The translations under genes were made by a program, and so were the position numbers. Below the pieces are notes generated by a model. It saw only the letters and a program-made list of their open reading frames with translations, searched no databases and was not told where the DNA came from. From Phaeoceros laevis (taxonomy: Eukaryota; Anthocerotophyta; Anthocerotopsida; Notothyladales), in assembly GCA_049999765.1 (NCBI GenBank), contig JBNGIQ010008911.1, positions 128,880 to 166,141 of the forward strand: a stretch of DNA of 37,262 nt, in the 5' to 3' direction. Below are positions 22,503 to 31,500 of the stretch, piece after piece (position 1 is the first letter of the stretch; every line of letters begins with the position of its first letter).

Positions 22503-24970
22503 ATGGCAACAATTGTCCATAAAGTTACATGGAGCCAGCCGGCCAGAGAGCAAGTTTTTAGCGACAAGGGGCGACATTGTCGGTTACCTCTAGGAGTTTT
22601 TGGTGAAGCGCGGAAGGGCAAGATTGCAACGGTATGTTCATTGTGGATAGATGATAGGCAAGCGAAACCTAGAAGAATCGCTAGCTGGAGCTCAAGAGAA
22701 ATGGCCTCGGATGTTCAGGTTAAAGTTCTTGCTGTGTTTTCTTCGTTTTTTTCTGTGGAGAGCCTAATTCTTTGTGCTGAGCTTGATGCCTGTCTTTCTG
22801 TTGCCTTCGCCAATCAAGGTTCGTGAGCCAGCGACCTCTTCCAGCACATCATCGAGCAATGAGGCTCTGAACTCTTGGGTTTTGGCGGGGGGAGCCCGTC
22901 CACCTCTTTCTCACGAAGAAGAGGTTTCCTACTCTGCAGATGTCCAGGTTTGGCATCCATGACTACGTGCAGGAGTTTCTGTGTGGATTTTGACAATGCT
23001 GGAAACAAGGACCTTCTTCTCTTCCGTCACGAGAAAGGCTTGACTCTACTGCTTTCCTGTGCAGGATCTCGTGTATCTTGAATCCAACAAATCCGAGCTG
23101 CAAAAGGTGCTGGGACGAGTACCAACTTACAACGAATGGGCAGACAACGTAGGAATTCCACTGGTTCGGCTTTATGCCCGGTAGGTGGGCGGCGTAAATT
23201 GTTCAACCATCATGGCAGTCTGATGTGGAGTGTGCCAGGAAGCAATTCATCAACGTGAGAGTGATAAGCTGTTGCACTCCTGACAGGATAGCCAAGGGAA
23301 GATCAGCAAAAAGGAAGATGGTCACAGCCAACTTGCCATTAGTTAGTTCAATTGCTGAACAGTACCAAGACCGAGGGCTTTCTCACCAAGAGCTTTGTCA
23401 GGTGCTCTGCTGCAAAACTACGCAGGAAGGAAACCCTCTATTCAAATTGCTTTCGGATTCTTTGTTCTTAGCAAACGTGCTTTGCTTTTGAAGTAACGCT
23501 GTGCAGACACAACTGTAAGAGTTCTAACTTGGTTGATCTGCACAGGCTGGACTGATTGGGCTCTTGAAGAGCACGGAGAGATATGACAGTTCCCGAAACA
23601 CAAAATTTTCCTCATATGCGTACTTTTGGATACGTGAGGTCAGCAACAAAACCAGGCTCCCATAAATGCGAGCAGCTAAAATGGAGGTGGATATACTCTG
23701 GAAGTTGGCTTACTCTTTGCTAGCTAAGCGGGCATGCTTATGGCTTCTTCAGAGAGTTGCAGCTGCTGTTAGAAACATCAAGCACGTGCTGAGGGTCGGC
23801 CATGGAGTGTATGCGACAGCTTCAGTTTTCTTGAGACGGAGAGATGTATGACCTGCTTTTTGTCATCATAAGGGTGTTCCTGTCCATGTCAGTTTTGGAA
23901 GTTGTACATACGCCTTGGAAGTGTTCTCACGCTGTTGTCTGACATTCTTTAGGAATTTCAAAACCTTCATCAAAGACAACCAACTCTTGCTGAGCTTGCA
24001 GAAACGTGCAACGTAGACAGCAACAGAGTGAGCACTTTTCCTTTTCATCTGGTTTTGAGCACTGAAAACAAGAGTCTGCTACTTGCTTACACGGTTTTTC
24101 AATTGCTCTCGGTTCGTGCTCGTCTCCTTTAACACGGAGACTCATGATCACAGATACGGGAAGTGCTTAGAATCATCAGACCTGCCAGGTCAATCAACGT
24201 CGACAGGTTAGGTGGTGGAATACCAGCTGAAGAAGTCAGCCATCCTTTATGTTGTGATATCCCTTGGTTTGTAAGTTCCCTGTAACTTAACCTGACTTTA
24301 GAGAAGGTACTGATTGCTGAAGTCTTTGGAGGGGATTTGTCACACTCGGCGGTTTAGCAGGCTTGGTGGTAACCTCAGGGTCACGGTGCTTCTGCATTAG
24401 CTTGTGCAACAGAAGGTTGTGAACCTTGGCTGCCCTCTCGAGGCTACCTGACTCGTGAACTTGGCAGGTGATCAAAGAAAGAGAGTTGAAAGATGAAGTT
24501 GCCCGGGCTCTCGATGGATTGCCAGAGCGAGAGAAGCAGGTATGTTCAGAACAGCTCCTTGATTACTGCATGTTACCGTGGAGCACATGTATCGACGCTC
24601 TTATTCCTTGTACAGGTAGTCCAAATGCGCTACGGATTTGACGGGGAATCAAGAACCCTAAAACAGGTCAGTAGTCTCGATACAGAGTTGGTTTGGGGAA
24701 AACGGCATTGTCAATTTCGCCCTAAACTCACTTATAACCCCAGAGATTGTGCAGGTGGGCGAGGCACTGGGACTGCACCTCGAAACCATTCGGCAAACGG
24801 AGGTAGGCCACACTACCTGGGCAAACAGTGAGCGAGTGTGAGGGAGTGAACGTGGTTTTACAAGCTTGTTTGGATGACATTTCCTGCAGAAAAAAGCTCT
24901 CGAGAGGCTAAAAGGGAGCTTCAGGAGTTGCCTTCTCCACTACCTTTCTGGAAATCTGTGGGATCTGTAG
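22503..24970 (+). CDS. Plastid RNA polymerase sigma-70 factor
   Basis: Nuclear-encoded sigma subunit that directs the plastid-encoded RNA polymerase to promoters. Twelve exons: 22503-22718, 22819-22947, 23065-23180, 23287-23401, 23546-23638, 23753-23845, 23953-24027, 24154-24270, 24468-24539, 24616-24666, 24755-24802, 24890-24970; 401 residues from the ATG at 22503. Region 1.2/2.1 is LESNKSELQKVLGRVPTYNEW. Region 2.1-2.2 reads KRKMVTANLPLVSSIAEQYQ, then DRGLSHQELCQAGLIGLLKS. Regions 2.3-2.4 read FSSYAYFWIRERVAAAVRNI. Region 3 has RQPTLAELAETCNVD. Region 4 has LPEREKQVVQMRYGFDGESR and a helix-turn-helix GEALGLHLETIRQTEKKALE. It ends LSGNLWDL. The -10 recognition helix is more diverged than in typical factors. 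I cannot decide which SIG class it is, although the LCQAG motif recalls SIG5. The N-terminal end, including any transit peptide, is provisional. Confidence 0.88.
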
Positions 24971-25298
24971 CCTCTTTAGTCTGCAGGAAGTCACAGCTTA
25001 GAACTTTGAGACAGAGTAGCGCAGCAAATTCAACTAGCACCCGAACAATTGTGAGGGGTGCATGATTTTTGACCTGACTACAGATCGTAAGATTGGGAGA
25101 CGGATTCATTTGATGTAAAAGTTATATGCAGTTTGATTTAGCTGTTCAGCTTAAGAACCTGTTGTGCCGAAAAGTTGATGAAAGTCAATCGTACATGATC
25201 CATTCGGTTCCAAGTCAGCCTGGTGGCTGCACCCATAGTCATATAAGCCTGCCTGAACACTGCTACACAGTCCGCTGGTCCGTGAAACCAACATGGGA
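24971..25298. other. Convergent intergenic region
   Basis: About 330 bp between the sigma-factor stop and the stop of the minus-strand zinc protein; both 3' UTRs should fall here. Nothing else seen. Confidence 0.6.
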
Positions 25299-25815
25299 TC
25301 ATGACCAAGCTGCATCCATCCTGCTTTTGTGCAGTTGAAATGCCGGGTTCACCCATGAACCACAACTGCATTGCATTCCGGCCCAATTGAAGTTTCCCAG
25401 CCGTGCCCGGCAAGCCACACAAAAAAGCTTCCCCTCCACCTCCCCCTCCGACACTGATCAGGTTCACACATCACACATTACATCAGCAATCACATGTGCC
25501 GAACTGGGGACAAAAAATTCTCAGTTCTCAGTGAAGTAGAAAGTCACCTGAAGTCATCCAGTCCTTGGGCTCCACAAAGATGGAAGAGCAAACAGGGCGC
25601 CTGGCCTCGTCCCCTACCCGGCTCCCTCCTCTTTTCTTCCCTGCAAAAGATGCTTCCCCCGCGGAAGGGGCGTGCTCAATAACATCGCCCTGGCATGCCA
25701 CAAGCCGTCTGCACTTCTTGCAGCGGTAGACAGACGCCCGTGGAGGCTCTGGTACCTCTTCCATAGGCGCAGGCTCCTGCAGCCCCAGGGTTTCACCGCC
25801 AGGAGAATCCATCAT
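25299..25815 (-). CDS. Dual-specificity-phosphatase-like zinc-binding protein without catalytic domain
   Basis: Two exons: 25815-25548 and 25453-25299 (GTGACT...TCAG intron of 94 nt), 140 residues. It matches the C-terminal zinc-binding module of YVH1/DUSP12-type phosphatases: VYRCKKCRRLVA, a His (VIEHAP), CSSIFVEPKDWM, then LFCVACRARLG and FNWAGMQCSCGSWVNPAF, ending in LHKSRMD. The paired cysteines are the likely zinc ligands. No phosphatase signature (HCxxGxxR) is present and the length fits a stand-alone zinc protein such as Arabidopsis At4g18593, so it is probably complete. In DUSP12/YVH1 this module binds zinc and associates with pre-60S ribosomes; whether the stand-alone form does so is unknown. 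Its ATG (25815) lies 12 nt after the stop codon of the TFB5 gene on the same strand. A second ATG follows immediately at 25812. Confidence 0.88.
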
Positions 25816-25827
25816 CCGCGCTGCCAA

Positions 25828-26148
25828 TCACGCGGGCTTCTCGTAGCTGAGCTTGTCCTTGAACTCCTGCAGCCGCCTCCGTACCATGTCTGCCACATGT
25901 GGGAGCACAAAGATGTGTGTGTCATCCAGCATCTGCACGATGAACCTCTGAGCTGCTGGCATCGAATTGTTCAAACTCACAACAAACTGTGCCATAGGTA
26001 TGTCACTGCAACCAGCACCACCACCACCCGACCATATAAGCATGCGCACAACTCTGCCAAGCCATCCCAGAAACCAAATTGATTAGCCAGAAACTTGTGG
26101 TGCTGTGCTGTACCAGGTGATGAGGACTCCGTGGCTCGCATTCACCAT
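25828..26148 (-). CDS. TFB5: TFIIH subunit TFB5 (TTDA, GTF2H5)
   Basis: Smallest subunit of the general transcription and nucleotide-excision-repair factor TFIIH; it stabilises the complex by pairing with the p52/TFB2 subunit. Two exons: 26148-26114 and 26005-25828, with a 108-nt intron that splits a Cys codon; 70 residues, the normal family length. Sequence features seen: MVNASHGVLITC, DIPMAQFVVSLNNSMPAAQ, FIVQMLDDTHIFVLP, and the plant-type end LSYEKPA. The start is fixed by MVNA, which is shared by family members. Exon 1 is very short (35 nt), so a frame-based gene finder would miss it. The gene is divergent from the phospholipase A2 gene (438 bp between starts) and abuts the zinc protein downstream, suggesting a shared transcript. 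Confidence 0.92.
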
Positions 26149-26586
26149 AGCTGTGGTGAGCAGTTCTCGGAAAGCGCAATCGACAAAGCGGATGGTGATC
26201 AACCACGTTTTAGGGCAAGCTTCGGAAAGGTTTCCGCTCAGCTCACTGCAAAACGAAGGAAGCAGGAAACGTTAATCATAGGTAGCGATCCAAAGGCCGG
26301 GTCTGGAATCAGGTCATTTCGTAGGTTAGTGGAGTGCCTAACTCAGTGTCCCTCCTGTGACGTGCCCTGAAACACAACAACGTTAACCATTCTCGACAGA
26401 AAGTCATGCTTCACTGCAGAAGCCACCAAATTCTGTCCTCTGATGGATAGATCAAAGGAACTTGCTTTTTTCGCACTGCCAGTGAGGCATGCAAAGCTCA
26501 AGTGTCGGGTCGACACCATTAAGCTTGCCTCTATCGTGACGTCCACAGAGTCCCTCCGACTATCGCCCGCCCCGATCGATATCGCG
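26149..26586. promoter_or_regulatory. Short divergent promoter region (TFB5 / phospholipase A2)
   Basis: 438 bp separate the start codons of two divergent genes, so this interval must contain both 5' UTRs and promoters. No clear TATA box was identified. The assignment is from gene arrangement only. Confidence 0.5.
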
Positions 26587-27330
26587 ATGGGCTCTCCTCG
26601 GGGGATGCCTGCTCTCGCCATTGCCTTGGCTCTGCTAGTACCGGCTGCCCTCTTCCAAGGCTCCTCTGATCTTGTCGGCGACCGGCTAGTACGTTCGGAT
26701 TAATATTCCTTTCTCCCATGCTTTGCTTCCTCCCTCATGATCACTCCATGGAAGCTGATGCCTCGGAGATTGATTGATCTCTATCGCGATCGGCTGTGTA
26801 GTTTGGGCCTGGCAATCGCGAGTGCAGCAGGGCATGTGAGTCGGCAAACTGCGATAAGGTCTGGGAGATCCGGTACGGGAAATACTGCGGAATGGGCTAC
26901 ACCGGATGCCCTGGTGAGCCACCGTGCGACTCCCTGGACGCCTGCTGCAAGCAGCACGACGACTGCGTGGGTCCCCATTACGGTACGTGCGTCGCTTGCA
27001 ATTGCGCGCGGTGTCCAATTTCAGTGTCAACTTGGAGCCTTGGAAATTGTTTGTCCAGAAATTATTGATGTGATGACGTGCTGCATGGATGGATCAGAGG
27101 CCCTGCTGTCTGAGAGATGCACCCGGCAACTGCGTGACTGCGTGGAAGGAGTTCTCGACAGCGGCAACCAAGTGACGTTCCCCAACAACAACTGCTCCGT
27201 CAGCGACGTGGCGAAAACCATCCTGAACATCGCGGACATACTTCTGCTCAGCAAAGCGGCGCGCCCGGCCCAGCCTGGTCTGCCCATTTGGCTCTCGCTG
27301 CTTGTGTGGGCAAGCTTAAGCTCACTCTAG
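26587..27330 (+). CDS. Secretory phospholipase A2 with hydrophobic C-terminal tail
   Basis: Low-molecular-weight, calcium-dependent lipase hydrolysing the sn-2 ester of phospholipids in the secretory pathway. Three exons: 26587-26688, 26802-26982, 27098-27330; 171 residues. A signal peptide (MPALAIALALLVPAALFQG) is followed by ECSRACES, the calcium loop YGKYCGMGYTGCPGEPPCD and the active-site segment LDACCKQHDDC with His86 as catalytic residue. The deduced protein keeps exactly twelve cysteines after the signal peptide (42, 46, 51, 63, 70, 76, 82, 83, 89, 102, 109, 127), the plant family's number, which supports both splice choices. Unusually, the protein ends PGLPIWLSLLVWASLSSL, a hydrophobic tail like a GPI-attachment or tail-anchor signal; typical plant enzymes end soluble. 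A different third-exon acceptor (AG at 27023) would give a truncated product. Confidence 0.88.
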
Positions 27331-27366
27331 CTAGCAAGGTGGGAATCTAGCTAGCAAGGTGGGAAT
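27327..27366. repeat. 20-bp tandem duplication at the phospholipase stop codon
   Basis: Two exact copies of CTAGCTAGCAAGGTGGGAAT at 27327-27346 and 27347-27366. The first copy includes the TAG stop of the phospholipase A2 gene. Likely a recent replication slippage. Confidence 0.9.
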
Positions 27367-28555
27367 TTGACCTGTTTAAAATTTAAATCCAGTTTTTTTC
27401 GACTCGTAGCCAGTACTGATATGCATTAATTAATGCCTAGTGTCAATCAGTTAAAATTATGACTGGCAAGGGGAGCTGAAATCTGGGCCCTTGCTATGGT
27501 CATGGGTCCACAACATCAGTAAGTGGTGAATCCAAGGGGCTTGGCAAGTTGGAAGGTGGTTCCAGGATAGGTAAAAAGTCCAGCTTGGACCTGGGCACCG
27601 ATTAACAAAGTACTCGCAGCCTGGATGCCTGGAGGATACAGCATACGAGTTGAAGATCTACTTTTGTGGGATATAAAAATAGATGTAACATCCCCTACAC
27701 AGGTGGGCAAACTGCACTGAGTAGACAATATATACATGTCTGTAGAGATCTTTATACATAAGTTGAGGGATTTTAGGGTTTGATGAACACACATCCATCC
27801 AGCAGGCCTAGGGGATTGTGCATTTTTTGGTGTAGTAGTGCTCTTGAAAGGATAAGGACTGTGGGCAGCCAAATTTGGGTACAGCTACCGGTGCTTGTCC
27901 TAGGTCTACCGAGGTCAGGTGTTTGAACTTTGAGGATCTACCAACTCTCCCCGGTTTGAGTTCCGCGTTTTCAACTGTATTTCAAGGGACATTGTCAAAA
28001 AGAAGCACTGGGGAAAAGCAAGTACATATGCTGGAAACATGGTGACCGTTCCAAAACTTGTAAGTACCTTTCAGATCAGGGGTCTTCTCCACTTAGTCTT
28101 GCCCCTGTTGACAACGGCATTTGAACTCTCATAGTCATATCCTCACCTGCAAAACGCCAGAATGATCCAGGCTAAAGTTAGCAAACAGGCTTCACTGTGA
28201 TGACCCTCGCAGACAGGTCAGCACAAAGTTCTGAGGGGCAGCGGGTCCAATATGAGGGCACCGGTCTTCTCCCTGTCTGTACCAACTGCCCCAGATGCTG
28301 CTTCCATGAATCCAGAAACATGCCTACCTCCAACTTTGCCTTTGCATTGCCACAGGATGAAGTCCTCGAGGACTTCTTGGGCAGTCACACCATTGGCCAT
28401 GTTGAGGGGTTTGAGGGGCTAACCCTGAGTAACCACTGCCTCTGTACCAAGCCCGCCGACTGACCCTCCGGTTATGCATGATGACACACTTGAGTGACCA
28501 AAATCAGGCAGGTGGTGGAACTGCTTCAGTTGGCATTTTTTCTTCTCGCCATCGC
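27367..28555. other. Intergenic region between phospholipase A2 and PPR genes
   Basis: About 1.2 kb between two convergent genes. No conserved open frame, RNA gene or clear repeat was recognised. 3' UTRs of both neighbours are expected at its ends. Confidence 0.55.
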
Positions 28556-31500
28556 TCAATGTCGACCCTTACAGCTACAGGACCCGGCCTCGAATCGATG
28601 CACACGGTATGCGTCCCTTACAACGATGTCCCTCTTTTCAACCCTTGACATAATCTCGGTGGAAGAGTGGCAATCCCTGCACATCCGCAGGTTTTTGGTT
28701 ACCAGCAGAGGTGTGCCATCGGGAGTGTTCAATAGACCAAACGCCAAAGCTAGCTTCTCAGCATGCCCACACAGTTGATCTTCCTTCTCCTCCTCAGACA
28801 CTGGCTTCAATACCTGCTTGGTGTGTGGTACATGGTTCCCTTCCTCCTTCAAACGTTCATTTGTGCTCCGAACCTTGCATGAGATGTCATTCCTTTCATC
28901 CCCCACAACAAATGTGAGCACCTGCTTGTTCACCTCAATGCTTGCCACAGCAGGTTTCTTGTTAGCTCCTGCCAACTTTCTCAACCTTTCGATTCTATCT
29001 ACATCTGCCCACCTATTTGCATCTGCATACATATTGGCCATGAGCACATATGCAGCGGCATGCTGAGGATCCAGCTCAACAAGACTTTCAAAACACTGTG
29101 TTCCCCGCTCTATATCCCCATGACTCTTGCAGGCATTCAGCAATGCCATCAACCCAACAGCATTGTTTTCGCACCCAGCTGCTTTCAGCACCTTCTCTGC
29201 CTCATCTAAATGGCCTGCCCGCCCAAGAAGATCGACCATGCAATTATAATGCTCAGCTGTCGGGTTGAGGCCATGCTGTTTCACCATGGCATCAAAATAC
29301 TGTCTACCCTTACTGACCAGCCCAGCATTACTGCATGCTACAAGAAGGCAAGTAAATGTGGTGTCATTAGGCTGAATACCAGCCAGTATCATCTCTTCCA
29401 AACAGGCTGTAGCCTTGTGGCCGTCATTGTTTCGACCATACCCATTTATCATGGCATTCCATGTGACCGCATCCTTTGCGGCCAGACTGTCAAACACTTT
29501 ACGTGCATCTTCCACCTGGCCACATTTTGCATACATATTTACGAGACAACTGCCCAGTTCTACGTTACCTTCAAGAAATTCTCTTCTAATGACCCCTGAA
29601 TGCAGCTGCCTGCCCTGCTGTAGAGCACCAGCACTCGTACAAGCCTTCAGGAGGCAAGCAAACGTAACACTGTTTGCTAAAATCAGACCTTCCTGCTCCA
29701 TACTTGCATATAATGCGAGCGCCTGGGGAGCGAGCCCGTGCTCAGCATACCCATTAATCATGGAATTCCATGATACCGCATCCCTTGTGGACAGACCGTC
29801 AAACACTTTGCGTGCATCTTCCAACTGGCCACATTTTGCATACATATTTATGAGACAGTTCCCCAGTACTATGTCACCTTCAAGCAGTTCCCTTCTCACA
29901 ATCTCTGAATGCAGCTGCCTGCCCTGTTGCAGAGCACCAGCACTTGCGCAAGCTTTCAGGAGGCACACATACGTAACATGGCCTGCTAACATCAGGCCCT
30001 CCTGCTGTATGCTTGCATACAATGTAAGAGCATGCGGACTGAGCCCGTGCTCAGCATACCCATTTATCATAGCGTTCCATGTTACTGCATCCCTTGTGGA
30101 CATACTGTCAAACACTTTGCGTGCATCTTCCAACTGGCCACATTTTGCATACATATCTACGAGGCAATTGCCCAGTCCTACGTCACCTTCAAGTAGTCCT
30201 CTTTGGACGATCTCTGAATGCAGCTGCCTGCCTTGCTGTAGAGCGCCAGCACTTGCACAAGCTTTCAGGAGGCAAACATACATAACAGTGTCTGCTAAAA
30301 TCAGGCCTTCCTGCTCCATCCTTGCATACAACCCGAGCGCCTGGGGACCAAGTCCATGCTCGGCATACCCATTTATCATGGCAGACCATGTTACCGCATC
30401 CCTTGTGGGCTGACTGTCAAACAATTTGCGTGCATCTTCCAACTGGCCACATTTTGCATACATATTTACGAGGCTATTTCCCAGTACTACGTCACCTTCA
30501 AGTAGTCCTCTTTTTACAATTCCTGAATGCAGCTGCCTGCCCTGCTGTAGAGCACTACCATTTGCACAAGCTTTCAGGAGGCAAACATAGGTAACACTGT
30601 CTGCTAAAATCAGCCCTTCCTGCTCCATCCTTGCATACAACGCGAGCGCCTGCGGACCAAGCCCTTCCTCTGCATACCCATTAATCATGGCAGTCCATGT
30701 TACAGTATCCCTTGTGGACAGACTGTCAAACACTTTGCGTGCATCTTCCAACTGGCCACATTTTGCGTACATATTTAAGAGACAGTTCCCCAGTACTATG
30801 TCACCTTCAAGCAGATCTCTTGCCATGATCTCTGAATGCAGCTGCCTGCCCTGTTGTAGAGCACCAGCACTTGCACACGCTTTGAGGAGGCAAACATAAG
30901 TAACACGGTCTGCAAACATCAGGCCTTCCTGCTCTATACTTGCATACAATGTAAGGGCATGGGGACCAAGCCCGTGCTCAGCATACCCATTTATCATGGC
31001 GTTCCATGTTACTGCATCTCTTGTGGACATACTGTCAAACACTTTGCGTGCATCTTCCAACTGGCCACATTTTGCGTACATATTTACCAGGCAATTGCCA
31101 AGTACTATGTCACCTTCAAGCAGTTCTCTTTTCACGATCCCTGAATGCAACTGCCTGCCCTGCTGTACAGCACCAGCACTTGCACAAGCTTTCAGGAGGC
31201 AAACATAGGTAACACGGTTTGCTAAGATCCGGCCTTCCTGCTCCATACTTGCATACAATGCGAGCGCCTGGGAACCGAGCTCGTGTTCAGCATAACCATT
31301 TATCATGGTGTTCCATGTTACCGCATCCCTTGTGGCCAAATTATCAAACAGCTTGCGGGCGTTTTCCAACTGGCCACACTTTGCATACCCAGCAATCATG
31401 GCATTCCATGTTACAGCATCCCTTGTGGACAGACTGTCAAACACTTTGCGTGCATCTTCCAACTGGCCACATTTTGCATACATTCCTACCAGGCAGGTGC

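Noticed and set aside
25528-25827. Zinc protein as a broken phosphatase gene missing its catalytic domain
   Set aside because: A complete 140-residue stand-alone zinc protein of this type is known in plants and the gene abuts TFB5, so truncation is not needed.
27024-27055. Alternative third exon of phospholipase A2 starting after TTTCAG at 27023
   Set aside because: It runs into a stop after 14 codons and loses three of the twelve conserved cysteines.
29415-30413. 332-codon plus-strand open frame
   Set aside because: It is antisense to the PPR gene and stays open only because the 309-bp period is a multiple of three.
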